Assembly: GCA_916610825.1 (NCBI GenBank)
Contig: OU744448.1
Location: 7,054,650 to 7,118,649 of the forward strand
Reading direction: 5' to 3'
DNA length: 64,000 nt
Origin: Haliclystus octoradiatus
Taxonomy: Eukaryota; Cnidaria; Staurozoa; Stauromedusae; Haliclystidae
The position numbers and the translations under genes are program-made. Below the pieces are notes generated by a model, which worked only from the letters and a program-made list of their open reading frames with translations, was not told the DNA's origin and did not search any database. The stretch's first letter is position 1. Each line of letters starts with the position of its first letter. Shown here piece after piece: positions 1 through 11,113 of the stretch.

Positions 1-608
1 GAAAGAGACAAATTTGAAACTTCACCTTTATATTTGGATGAATATGTTTATTTAGTCAAATAAAATGTTATGATTATAAGATTGTTTCTAGATTGTATAT
101 CCTACACTCTAGTTTACCAATTGAAACAGAGCTCATGTCATCAAGGCATTCAGAACAAAATATCAACAAACCACTTACTGCATAAAATCATCTGGAAGCC
201 CTTTCTACGTTAATATTTGCTGCAAGTTGAAGATTGCTTGGCCATAAACTGTATAGTAAGATCTTCAAAGATATTGTAGTGTGGGAATTGGTACAAAAGG
301 GAACCTAATTTATAATAAGGAGAAAAATTAAAGGACAAACACTATTAAGAAGCTCCCTTAAGTGAGATACTGCAATGAAAATGCCAGCTTTTTCCTCGAG
401 AATCAAATATACTTATGGAACTTACTACAAAAGACCTAGTATAGACTTTGCCGTTACAGTTTTCTAGCGCCTGGGACAGGTTGTTAGTGGATAGCGAGGG
501 ATTTAACAGAAAGGGTTGTGTTAATAAGTAAAGCTACAATAAATGTGGTTAAAAAGATCAAATTGTTGGTTACATGTACAAAAAAGCAGTTTTGACTCTA
601 AACAAATT
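1..608. other. 3' flank of unit 1 (spacer half)
   Basis: Class A downstream spacer with no supported gene. On the minus strand it lies beyond the poly(A) signal at 609-614. It contains a U-rich stretch (minus strand of 571-586) that would serve as the downstream element for 3' end formation. A donor-like GTAAGT (minus strand of 173-178) is conserved in most units, but no open frame or transcript is seen to use it. Confidence 0.6.
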
Positions 609-614
609 TTTAAT
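609..614 (-). terminator. Poly(A) signal, ATTAAA form
   Basis: Minus-strand ATTAAA lies 88 nt past the stop codon. It is followed by a CA dinucleotide near 593-594 and a T-rich/GT stretch at 571-586, a normal polyadenylation layout. Units with class A 3' flanks (1, 3, 5, 6, 9, 11, 12, 23) have ATTAAA. The other units have AATAAA at the same offset (example 3222-3227), except unit 18, where the site is deleted. Confidence 0.65.
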
Positions 615-701
615 TCAGGGGCGGGGAGACAAATGGAATAAACAAAACAATTGACCATTATAGTTGTGTTCGCTGCGTATATATTTTCATTTTATACAAA
701 C

Positions 702-1630
702 TTAAACTAGATTGACTCCGTATGATTCATCTGTGTTATCATTGCATTTGTATTGACAGCGAAAGAGAAGTTTTAAGAAACGTTTGACAAGGCTAGATTT
801 CTTATTCAGTACTTCAGAGTCAGCGTTAACATCTTTAGCAAAATCGCTTTCAATGACGGTGATGTTGTTGTTGTTATCGATTAAGCATCCTTTGAGATTT
901 TTCTGAATAGTGAGCTGACACTCCAATTCGTTTACCATCTCAGATATGCTGTATGGCTCAGGGTTCTCATTTTTCTGGCTATTTTCGTTTATAATATCGT
1001 CGTACTCGTAAGTTATATTATTCAGAAGTTCTTCGTCATAGGTTACGTAAAAGATAGATTCAGTGTCACTTCCACAAGCATTAAAACTTTCTTCACCTGA
1101 TGAGGAATTCAGTAGCTCTTCATCGAATGTGACATTAAACAGTTCATCATCGTCCTCATCATCAGAGTTGCATCTTAATAAATCTTCATCGTATGTGATA
1201 TTGAATAAACTATCGTCATCTCCATCATCATCATCTTGAAGGTAGGAAAAATGTCTGAAACAAATGAAGAATATCAAAATTATGCAAGTGCATATAATTT
1301 GCAAGGGGGTAAGCTCATTGTTATCAACCCATATATTTGAAAGCAATGACCATTATTTTGTGGAGATATAATATAAGCCGAATAAAGATAAAGGTTTCTC
1401 ACACACACTAAACGTGATCATTATTGACAGGTATATTTTATTTCTAAAACATTTATAGTGATTTTTATCGACAGCGTAGTATCACACACTGTATAAAATA
1501 TGCTGGGTAGGCATCACATTATATAGTTGATTTTATTTATGAATAAGCACCTGTTAGCTTTACTATTCAATGCTGAGTACATTTCCATTTCTGCAACAAT
1601 TGATGGTGTTTCGATTAGAATATCCATCAT
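702..1630 (-). CDS. Acidic repeat protein, array copy 1 (class A)
   Basis: Product of unknown function, 210 residues from the first ATG. Coding exons are 1551-1630 and 702-1254, ending in TAA. The exon b donor AACAG|GTGC (phase 2) meets acceptor TTTCAG|A, which rebuilds Arg27 and continues the long acidic frame. Layout: residues 1-26 begin MMDILIE; 34-41 are an Asp run; four related motifs follow at 42-53 (SLFNITYDEDLL), 64-75 (ELFNVTFDEELL), 93-104 and 105-115 (degenerate); Asn run 154-157; basic amphipathic 178-191; Cys193 and Cys197. No signal peptide is seen from this start. Acidic plus aromatic/leucine repeats resemble acidic activation domains, which is only a guess. The second ATG has A at -3 and G at +4, so either Met may be used. 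Confidence 0.62.
1255..1550 (-). other. Intron 2 (296 bp), unit 1
   Basis: Minus strand: donor AG|GTGCTT at 1550 and acceptor TTCATTTGTTTCAG at 1255, preceded by a pyrimidine-rich tract. The exon c frame stays open into this intron for about 31 codons. Translating the tract gives a hydrophobic stretch (CIILIFFICF) that mimics a membrane helix. It has no ATG start in class A and changes freely between classes, so I read it as intron. Donor and acceptor are present in all 25 units. Confidence 0.65.
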
Positions 1631-1633
1631 AAT

Positions 1634-1683
1634 CTGAAATCCAAAATAGAAATGCAAGGTATAAATATAGCTTTACTACATAC
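1634..1683 (-). other. Intron 1 (50 bp), unit 1
   Basis: Donor TTCAG|GTATGT and acceptor TTGGATTTCAG|ATTATG on the minus strand, exactly 50 bp. Both ends are kept in every unit, including the mosaic unit 23 where the acceptor tract has changed to TTGGTTTTCAG. It joins exon a to exon b three bases before the ATGATG. Confidence 0.75.
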
Positions 1684-1870
1684 CTGAACAATTATACTTG
1701 GCAAGAAACGAAAACAACTTATGTAATATCCCTTTTTTGTTGTTCATGTCTTGATCTGTCCGTTTGCACAAAATTCATGACTTATGATCACTCTTATTCG
1801 ATGCATCAAGATGCAATTAATCCATTTAAGTAATTAATACAAATTAACAATTGGAACCAAACAACATCAT
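1684..1870 (-). other. Exon a, probable 5' UTR of unit 1 (5' end approximate)
   Basis: Transcribed region between the TATA-like box and the intron 1 donor; its 5' end is inferred. It contains several upstream ATGs with short frames. In class A a T6 run shifts the frame that would lead into exon b, and in class C a TAA interrupts it. Only in class B-type copies (2, 4, 5, 7, 8, 10, 11, 23) does an ATG 1077 bases above the stop codon's lowest base stay open into exon b, adding 33 residues. Confidence 0.45.
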
Positions 1871-1893
1871 TTATATTAACTAATCTCACCTCA

Positions 1894-1901
1894 CATATAT
1901 A
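1894..1901 (-). promoter_or_regulatory. TATA box (TATATATG)
   Basis: The minus-strand octamer matches TATAWAWR. It would place the start of transcription near 1865-1872, giving an exon a of about 185 nt. The same site reads TATATAAA on the plus strand, so direction is not fixed by the box alone. It is conserved in all units except 17, where it is deleted. Confidence 0.5.
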
Positions 1902-2017
1902 AATCCGTTGAATTTCTCGATAGTTAATATCAATAAAATACGTTAACAGCTTCAGTCAAACCAAAAAAGACTTGATCAGCAAACTGCGAGTTTCGAAGAA
2001 CAGATTCTATCCGATTG

Positions 2018-2025
2018 TGACGTCA
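2018..2025. promoter_or_regulatory. CRE palindrome TGACGTCA
   Basis: A perfect cAMP-response-element palindrome (CREB/ATF/CREM family site), about 117 bp upstream of the TATA-like box of unit 1. It is kept unchanged in every complete promoter at S+1316 (class A) or S+1317 (B, C; S+1323 in unit 21) while neighbouring bases vary. It is missing in unit 17. An ATTGG (reverse CCAAT) lies just upstream in A and C units near 2050. Confidence 0.55.
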
Positions 2026-2362
2026 CTCATTTAGCTGTAGTCCCGTTCCAATGAACAACGTAATTCTGAAAACGAGGTCAAATCAGCAAGAGAAATATGT
2101 CAGTCTTGAAATGGTACAAACGTCATCTGTATCATTCATATATGCACTCTAATATCAGTATATTTGAAGACGGCCATAGCAAATGTTTGAATTAAGTCAT
2201 CAAGAGTGAAACTATGAAGAGTTTATAACAAAAAATTAGCATTGGTCCTATAATGGATCCTTCTTTGGCACTGCTGTCGTCAATTTTAGATGGATCTACT
2301 AATATCTATAACAATTTTTTTCACAACGTCTCGCATTTTACTATCTTCATGTCATCATCAGT

Positions 2363-2677
2363 TATATATAAATACAGATTAGGTACTGTATAATTTGGAA
2401 AAATAAGTTTATGAAATAAATAAATTATCTTCTATAACCCTATAATACCTTAATACATAATACATTATGATCTATAACTCACAATGTTTGCTTTTGAAAC
2501 TCAGCCTAAAACTCCACAAAGTTGATAAGCGTATACAGCTTAACAAGTAATACCTCCGCTGATACTCACTCGAGGCTCTCTAGATTCAAATTAAGTGATC
2601 AGATGGATATAATGAAAGAGACAAATTTGAAACTTCACCTTTATATTTGGATGAATATGTTTATTTAGTCAAATAAA
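2363..2677 (+). other. Possible small plus-strand transcription unit in spacer
   Basis: TATATATAAATA at 2363-2374 is a good TATA box on the plus strand. Downstream an open frame without stops covers about 53 codons and ends at TAG 2666-2668. Within it an ATG at 2603 encodes 21 residues starting MDIMKETNLK. AATAAA follows at 2672-2677, four bases past the stop. The layout repeats in nearly every spacer but is cut in unit 21 by a 172-bp deletion. It could be a small gene, a noncoding RNA or chance in AT-rich DNA. Confidence 0.25.
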
Positions 2678-3221
2678 ATGTTATGATTATAAGATTGTTT
2701 CTAGATTGTATATCCTACACTCTAATTTACCAATTGAAACAGAGCTCATATCATCAGGGCATTCAGAAGAAAATATCAACAAACCACTTACTGCATAAAA
2801 TCATCTGGAAGCCCTTTCTACGTTAATATTTGCTGCAAGTTGAAGATTGCTTGGCCATAAACTGTATAGTAAGATCTTCAAAGATATTGTAGTATGGGAA
2901 TTGGTACAAAAGTGAACCTCATTTATAATAAGGAGAACAATTAATGGACCGACACTATTAAGAAGCTCCCTTAAGTGAGATACCGCAATGAAAATGCCAG
3001 CTTTTTCCTCGAGAATCAAATATACTTATGGAACTTACTACAAAAGACCTAGTATAGACTTTGCCGTTACAGTTTTCTAGCGCCTGAGACAGGTTGTTAG
3101 TGGATAGCGAGGGATTTAACAGAAAGGGTTGTGTTTATAAGTAAAGCTACAATAAATGTGGTTAAAAAGATCTAATTGTTGGCTACATGTACAAAAAAGC
3201 AGTTTTGACCCTAAACAAATT

Positions 3222-3227
3222 TTTATT
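3222..3227 (-). terminator. Poly(A) signal, AATAAA form
   Basis: Canonical AATAAA on the minus strand, 88 nt past the unit 2 stop codon. The same hexamer sits at S-93 to S-88 in class B and C units. One base separates it from the ATTAAA form in class A 3' flanks. Confidence 0.7.
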
Positions 3228-3314
3228 TCAGGGGAGGGGAGACAAATGGAATAAACAAAACAATTGACCATTATAGTTGTGTTCGCTGCGTATATATTTT
3301 CATTTTATACAAAC

Positions 3315-4243
3315 TTAAACTAGATTGACTCCGTATGATTCATCTGTGTTATCATTGCATTTGTATTGACAGCAAAAGAGATGTTTTAAGAAACGTTTGA
3401 CAAGGCTAGATTTCTTATTCAGTACTTCAGAGTCAGCGTTAACATCTTTAGAAAAATCGCTTTCAATGACGGTGATGTTGTTGTTGTTATCGATTAAGCA
3501 TCCTTTGAGATTTTTCTGAATAGTGAGCTGACACTCCAATTCGTATACCATCTCAGATATGGTGTATGGCACAGGGTTCTCACTTTTCTGGCTATTTTCG
3601 TTTATAATATCGTCGTACTCGTAAGTTATATCATTCAGAAGTTCATCGTCATAGGTTACGTAAAATAAAGATTCAGTGTCACTTCCACAAGCATTAAAAC
3701 TTTCTTCACCTGATGAGGAATTCAGTAGCTCTTCATCGAATGTGACATTAAACAGTTCATCATCGTCCTCATCATCAGAGTTGCATCTTAATAAATCTTC
3801 ATCGTATGTGATATTGAATAAACTATCGTCATCTCCATCATCATCATCTTGAAGGTAGGAAAAATGTCTGAAACAAATGAAGAACATCAAAATTATGCAC
3901 TTGCATATAAATTGCAAGGGGGTAAGCTCATTGTTATCAACCCATATATTTGAAAGCAATGACCATTATTTTGTGGAGATATAATATAAGCCGAATAAAG
4001 ATAAAGGTTTCTCACACACACTACACGTGACCATTATTGACAGGTAAATTTTATTTCTAAAACATTTATAGTGATTTTTATCGACAGCGTAGTATCACAC
4101 ACTGTATAAAATATGCTGGGCAGGCATCACGTTATATTGTTGATTTTATTTATGAATAAGCACCTGTTAGCTTTACTATTCAATGCTGAGTACATTTCCA
4201 TTTCTGCAACAATTAATGGTGTTTCGATTAGAATATCCATCAT
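3315..4243 (-). CDS. Acidic repeat protein, copy 2 (class Bh)
   Basis: Exons 4164-4243 and 3315-3867. Relative to copy 1 it has S10L, I94L, E101D, N106D, N122S, E126V, S129T, N135Y, A166S, L189H and R192C. His189 marks the Bh haplotype. An ATG at 4392 is in frame through exon a and would give a 243-residue form whose N-terminus is basic, then hydrophobic (ISCFRFLPSIIVQ). The unit lacks the 21-bp spacer insert. Confidence 0.6.
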
Positions 4244-5907
4244 AATCTGAAATCCAAAATAGAAATACAAGGTATAAATATAGCTTTACTACATACCTGA
4301 ACAATTATACTTGGCAAGAAACGAAAACAACTTATGTAATATCCCTTTTTTTGTTGTTCATGTCTTGATCTGCCCGTTTGCACAAAATTCATGACTTATG
4401 ATCACTCTTATTCGATGCATCAAGATGCAATTAATCCATTTAAGTAATTAATACAAATTAACAATTGAAAACAAACAACATCATTTATATTAACTAATCT
4501 CACCTCACATATATAAATCCGTTGAATTTCTCGATAGTTAATATCAATAAAATACGTTAACAGCTTCAGTCAAACCAAAAAAGACTTGATCAGCAAACTG
4601 CGAGTTTCGAAGAACAGATTCTATCCGATTGTGACGTCACTCGTTTAGCTGTAGTCCCGTTCCGATGAACAACGTAATTCTGAAAACGAGGTCAAATCAG
4701 TAAGAGAAATATGTCAGTCTTGAAATGGTTCAAACGTCATCTGTATCATTCATATATGCACTCTAATATCAGTATATTTGAAGACCGCCATAGCAAATGT
4801 TTGAATTAAGTCATCAAGAGTGAAACTATGAAGAGTTTATCTATAATGGATCCTTCTTTGGCACTGCTGTCGTCAATTTTAGATGGATCTACTAATATCT
4901 ATAACAACTTTTTTCACAACGTCTTGCATTTTACTATCTTCATGTCATCATCAGTTATATATAAATACAGATTAGGTACTGTATAATTTGGAAAAATAAG
5001 TTTATGAAATAAATAAATTATCTTCTATAACCCTATAATACCTTAATACATAATACATTATGATCTATAACTCACAATATTTGCTTTTGAAACTCAGCCT
5101 AAAACTCCACAAAGTTGATAAGCGTATACAGCTTAACAAGTAATACCTCCGCTGATACTCACTCGAGGCTCTCTAGATTCAAATTAAGTGATCAGATGGA
5201 TATAATGAAAGAGACAAATTTGAAACTTCACCTTTATATTTGGATGAATATGTTTATTTAGTCAAATAAAATGTTATGATTATAAGATTGTTTCTAGATT
5301 GTATATCCTACACTCTAGTTTACCAATTGAAACAGAGCTCATGTCATCAAGGCATTCAGAACAAAATATCAACAAACCACTTACTGCATAAAATCATCTG
5401 GAAGCCCTTTCTACGTTAATATTTGCTGCAAGTTGAAGATTGCTTGGCCATAAACTGTATAGTAAGATCTTCAAAGATATTGTAGTGTGGGAATTGGTAC
5501 AAAAGGGAACCTAATTTATAATAAGGAGAAAAATTAAAGGACAAACACTATTAAGAAGCTCCCTTAAGTGAGATACTGCAATGAAAATGCCAGCTTTTTC
5601 CTCGAGAATCAAATATACTTATGGAACTTACTACAAAAGACCTAGTATAGACTTTGCCGTTACAGTTTTCTAGCGCCTGGGACAGGTTGTTAGTGGATAG
5701 CGAGGGATTTAACAGAAAGGGTTGTGTTAATAAGTAAAGCTACAATAAATGTGGTTAAAAAGATCAAATTGTTGGTTACATGTACAAAAAAGCAGTTTTG
5801 ACTCTAAACAAATTTTTAATTCAGGGGCGGGGAGACAAATGGAATAAACAAAACAATTGACCATTATAGTTGTGTTCGCTGCGTATATATTTTCATTTTA
5901 TACAAAC

Positions 5908-6836
5908 TTAAACTAGATTGACTCCGTATGATTCATCTGTGTTATCATTGCATTTGTATTGACAGCGAAAGAGAAGTTTTAAGAAACGTTTGACAAGGCT
6001 AGATTTCTTATTCAGTACTTCAGAGTCAGCGTTAACATCTTTAGCAAAATCGCTTTCAATGACGGTGATGTTGTTGTTGTTATCGATTAAGCATCCTTTG
6101 AGATTTTTCTGAATAGTGAGCTGACACTCCAATTCGTTTACCATCTCAGATATGCTGTATGGCTCAGGGTTCTCATTTTTCTGGCTATTTTCGTTTATAA
6201 TATCGTCGTACTCGTAAGTTATATTATTCAGAAGTTCTTCGTCATAGGTTACGTAAAAGATAGATTCAGTGTCACTTCCACAAGCATTAAAACTTTCTTC
6301 ACCTGATGAGGAATTCAGTAGCTCTTCATCGAATGTGACATTAAACAGTTCATCATCGTCCTCATCATCAGAGTTGCATCTTAATAAATCTTCATCGTAT
6401 GTGATATTGAATAAACTATCGTCATCTCCATCATCATCATCTTGAAGGTAGGAAAAATGTCTGAAACAAATGAAGAATATCAAAATTATGCAATTGCATA
6501 TAATTTGCAAGGGGGTAAGCTCATTGTTATCAACCCATATATTTGAAAGCAATGACCATTATTTTGTGGAGATATAATATAAGCCGAATAAAGATAAAGG
6601 TTTCTCACACACACTAAACGTGATCATTATTGACAGGTATATTTTATTTCTAAAACATTTATAGTGATTTTTATCGACAGCGTAGTATCACACACTGTAT
6701 AAAATATGCTGGGTAGGCATCACATTATATAGTTGATTTTATTTATGAATAAGCACCTGTTAGCTTTACTATTCAATGCTGAGTACATTTCCATTTCTGC
6801 AACAATTGATGGTGTTTCGATTAGAATATCCATCAT
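5908..6836 (-). CDS. Acidic repeat protein, copy 3 (class A)
   Basis: Exons 6757-6836 and 5908-6460. The protein is identical to copy 1. The only difference noticed nearby is in intron 2 (caattgc for caagtgc), which supports treating that tract as noncoding. Confidence 0.62.
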
Positions 6837-8520
6837 AATCTGAAATCCAAAATAGAAATGCAAGGTATAAATATAGCTTTACTACATACCTGAACAATTA
6901 TACTTGGCAAGAAACGAAAACAACTTATGTAATATCCCTTTTTTGTTGTTCATGTCTTGATCTGTCCGTTTGCACAAAATTCATGACTTATGATCACTCT
7001 TATTCGATGCATCAAGATGCAATTAATCCATTTAAGTAATTAATACAAATTAACAATTGGAACCAAACAACATCATTTATATTAACTAATCTCACCTCAC
7101 ATATATAAATCCGTTGAATTTCTCGATAGTTAATATCAATAAAATACGTTAACAGCTTCAGTCAAACCAAAAAAGACTTGATCAGCAAACTGCGAGTTTC
7201 GAAGAACAGATTCTATCCGATTGTGACGTCACTCATTTAGCTGTAGTCCCGTTCCAATGAACAACGTAATTCTGAAAACGAGGTCAAATCAGCAAGAGAA
7301 ATATGTCAGTCTTGAAATGGTACAAACGTCATCTGTATCATTCATATATGCACTCTAATATCAGTATATTTGAAGACGGCCATAGCAAATGTTTGAATTA
7401 AGTCATCAAGAGTGAAACTATGAAGAGTTTATAACAAAAAATTAGCATTGGTCCTATAATGGATCCTTCTTTGGCACTGCTGTCGTCAATTTTAGATGGA
7501 TCTACTAATATCTATAACAATTTTTTTCACAACGTCTCGCATTTTACTATCTTCATGTCATCATCAGTTATATATAAATACAGATTAGGTACTGTATAAT
7601 TTGGAAAAATAAGTTTATGAAATAAATAAATTATCTTCTATAACCCTATAATACCTTAATACATAATACATTATGATCTATAACTCACAATGTTTGCTTT
7701 TGAAACTCAGCCTAAAACTCCACAAAGTTGATAAGCGTATACAGCTTAACAAGTAATACCTCCGCTGATACTCACTCGAGGCTCTCTAGATTCAAATTAA
7801 GTGATCAGATGGATATAATGAAAGAGACAAATTTGAAACTTCACCTTTATATTTGGATGAATATGTTTATTTAGTCAAATAAAATGTTATGATTATAAGA
7901 TTGTTTCTAGATTGTATATCCTACACTCTAATTTACCAATTGAAACAGAGCTCATATCATCAAGGCATTCAGAAGAAAATATCAACAAACCACTTACTGC
8001 ATAAAATCATCTGGAAGCCCTTTCTACGTTAATATTTGCTGCAAGTTGAAGATTGCTTGGCCATAAACTGTATAGTAAGATCTTCAAAGATATTGTAGTA
8101 TGGGAATTGGTACAAAAGTGAACCTCATTTATAATAAGGAGAACAATTAATGGACCGACACTATTAAGAAGCTCCCTTAAGTGAGATACCGCAATGAAAA
8201 TGCCAGCTTTTTCCTCGAGAATCAAATATACTTATGGAACTTACTACAAAAGACCTAGTATAGACTTTGCCGTTACAGTTTTCTAGCGCCTGAGACAGGT
8301 TGTTAGTGGATAGCGAGGGATTTAACAGAAAGGGTTGTGTTTATAAGTAAAGCTACAATAAATGTGGTTAAAAAGATCTAATTGTTGGCTACATGTACAA
8401 AAAAGCAGTTTTGACCCTAAACAAATTTTTATTTCAGGGGAGGGGAGACAAATGGAATAAACAAAACAATTGACCATTATAGTTGTGTTCGCTGCGTATA
8501 TATTTTCATTTTATACAAAC

Positions 8521-9449
8521 TTAAACTAGATTGACTCCGTATGATTCATCTGTGTTATCATTGCATTTGTATTGACAGCAAAAGAGAAGTTTTAAGAAAC
8601 GTTTGACAAGGCTAGATTTCTTATTCAGTACTTCAGAGTCAGCGTTAACATCTTTAGAAAAATCGCTTTCAATGACGGTGATGTTGTTGTTGTTATCGAT
8701 TAAGCATCCTTTGAGATTTTTCTGAATAGTGAGCTGACACTCCAATTCGTATACCATCTCAGATATGGTGTATGGCACAGGGTTCTCACTTTTCTGGCTA
8801 TTTTCGTTTATAATATCGTCGTACTCGTAAGTTATATCATTCAGAAGTTCATCGTCATAGGTTACGTAAAATAAAGATTCAGTGTCACTTCCACAAGCAT
8901 TAAAACTTTCTTCACCTGATGAGGAATTCAGTAGCTCTTCATCGAATGTGACATTAAACAGTTCATCATCGTCCTCATCATCAGAGTTGCATCTTAATAA
9001 ATCTTCATCGTATGTGATATTGAATAAACTATCGTCATCTCCATCATCATCATCTTGAAGGTAGGAAAAATGTCTGAAACAAATGAAGAACATCAAAATT
9101 ATGCACTTGCATATAAATTGCAAGGGGGTAAGCTCATTGTTATCAACCCATATATTTGAAAGCAATGACCATTATTTTGTGGAGATATAATATAAGCCGA
9201 ATGAAGATAAAGGTTTCTCACACACACTACACGTGACCATTATTGACAGGTAAATTTTATTTCTAAAACATTTATAGTGATTTTTATCGACAGCGTAGTA
9301 TCACACACTGTATAAAATATGCTGGGCAGGCATCACGTTATATTGTTGATTTTATTTATGAATAAGCACCTGTTAGCTTTACTATTCAATGCTGAGTACA
9401 TTTCCATTTCTGCAACAATTAATGGTGTTTCGATTAGAATATCCATCAT
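8521..9449 (-). CDS. Acidic repeat protein, copy 4 (class Bl)
   Basis: Exons 9370-9449 and 8521-9073. It has the class B residues of copy 2 but Leu189. The in-frame upstream ATG is at 9598. Compared with copy 3, ten codons differ across the 210-residue frame and all ten change the amino acid. Confidence 0.6.
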
Positions 9450-11113
9450 AATCTGAAATCCAAAATAGAAATACAAGGTATAAATATAGCTTTACTACAT
9501 ACCTGAACAATTATACTTGGCAAGAAACGAAAACAACTTATGTAATATCCCTTTTTTTGTTGTTCATGTCTTGATCTGCCCGTTTGCACAAAATTCATGA
9601 CTTATGATCACTCTTATTCGATGCATCAAGATGCAATTAATCCATTTAAGTAATTAATACAAATTAACAATTGAAAACAAACAACATCATTTATATTAAC
9701 TAATCTCACCTCACATATATAAATCCGTTGAATTTCTCGATAGTTAATATCAATAAAATACGTTAACAGCTTCAGTCAAACCAAAAAAGACTTGATCAGC
9801 AAACTGCGAGTTTCGAAGAACAGATTCTATCCGATTGTGACGTCACTCGTTTAGCTGTAGTCCCGTTCCGATGAACAACGTAATTCTGAAAACGAGGTCA
9901 AATCAGTAAGAGAAATATGTCAGTCTTGAAATGGTTCAAACGTCATCTGTATCATTCATATATGCACTCTAATATCAGTATATTTGAAGACCGCCATAGC
10001 AAATGTTTGAATTAAGTCATCAAGAGTGAAACTATGAAGAGTTTATCTATAATGGATCCTTCTTTGGCACTGCTGTCGTCAATTTTAGATGGATCTACTA
10101 ATATCTATAACAACTTTTTTCACAACGTCTTGCATTTTACTATCTTCATGTCATCATCAGTTATATATAAATACAGATTAGGTACTGTATAATTTGGAAA
10201 AATAAGTTTATGAAATAAATAAATTATCTTCTATAACCCTATAATACCTTAATACATAATACATTATGATCTATAACTCACAATATTTGCTTTTGAAACT
10301 CAGCCTAAAACTCCACAAAGTTGATAAGCGTATACAGCTTAACAAGTAATACCTCCGCTGATACTCACTCGAGGCTCTCTAGATTCAAATTAAGTGATCA
10401 GATGGATATAATGAAAGAGACAAATTTGAAACTTCACCTTTATATTTGGATGAATATGTTTATTTAGTCAAATAAAATGTTATGATTATAAGATTGTTTC
10501 TAGATTGTATATCCTACACTCTAGTTTACCAATTGAAACAGAGCTCATGTCATCAAGGCATTCAGAACAAAATATCAACAAACCACTTACTGCATAAAAT
10601 CATCTGGAAGCCCTTTCTACGTTAATATTTGCTGCAAGTTGAAGATTGCTTGGCCATAAACTGTATAGTAAGATCTTCAAAGATATTGTAGTGTGGGAAT
10701 TGGTACAAAAGGGAACCTAATTTATAATAAGGAGAAAAATTAAAGGACAAACACTATTAAGAAGCTCCCTTAAGTGAGATACTGCAATGAAAATGCCAGC
10801 TTTTTCTTCGAGAATCAAATATACTTATGGAACTTACTACAAAAGACCTAGTATAGACTTTGCCGTTACAGTTTTCTAGCGCCTGGGACAGGTTGTTAGT
10901 GGATAGCGAGGGATTTAACAGAAAGGGTTGTGTTAATAAGTAAAGCTACAATAAATGTGGTTAAAAAGATCAAATTGTTGGTTACATGTACAAAAAAGCA
11001 GTTTTGACTCTAAACAAATTTTTAATTCAGGGGCGGGGAGACAAATGGAATAAACAAAACAATTGACCATTATAGTTGTGTTCGCTGCGTATATATTTTC
11101 ATTTTATACAAAC

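Larger units (their letters stand above)
1902..3221. other. Inter-gene spacer, units 1 to 2 (representative of all spacers)
   Basis: Stretch between the unit 1 TATA box and the unit 2 poly(A) signal. It holds the CRE (2018-2025), the 21-bp indel site near 2227-2248, a plus-strand TATA box (2363-2374), a short plus-strand ORF with AATAAA (2603-2677) and a class B frame without ATG at 2801-3019 (not accepted as a gene). I see no tRNA, rRNA or transposon. Other spacers have the same content at the same offsets unless listed separately. Confidence 0.6.

Noticed and set aside
173..178. Minus-strand GTAAGT resembling a strong splice donor
   Set aside because: It is downstream of the poly(A) signal and no open frame or upstream exon leads to it. 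Unit 21 lacks it without visible effect.
617..625. Plus-strand GC box (ggggcgggg) as a promoter for antisense transcription of exon c
   Set aside because: It lies in the 3' UTR next to the poly(A) signal, B units have ggggagggg, and no plus-strand frame follows.
1304..1312. Plus-strand GGGGTAAGC resembling a splice donor
   Set aside because: It is antisense within intron 2 with no plus-strand frame. Class C changes it to GGAGTAAGC.
1255..1346. N-terminal extension of the long frame with a hydrophobic, membrane-like stretch
   Set aside because: It starts at a TTG, has no ATG in class A, and ends at a strong splice acceptor. It is better read as the end of intron 2, so no membrane segment is claimed.
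2801..3019. 72-codon minus-strand frame seen in class B units and unit 23 (also 8007, 15806, 18420, 23626, 56710)
   Set aside because: No ATG start, lies beyond the poly(A) signal, and is interrupted by stops in both class A and class C.
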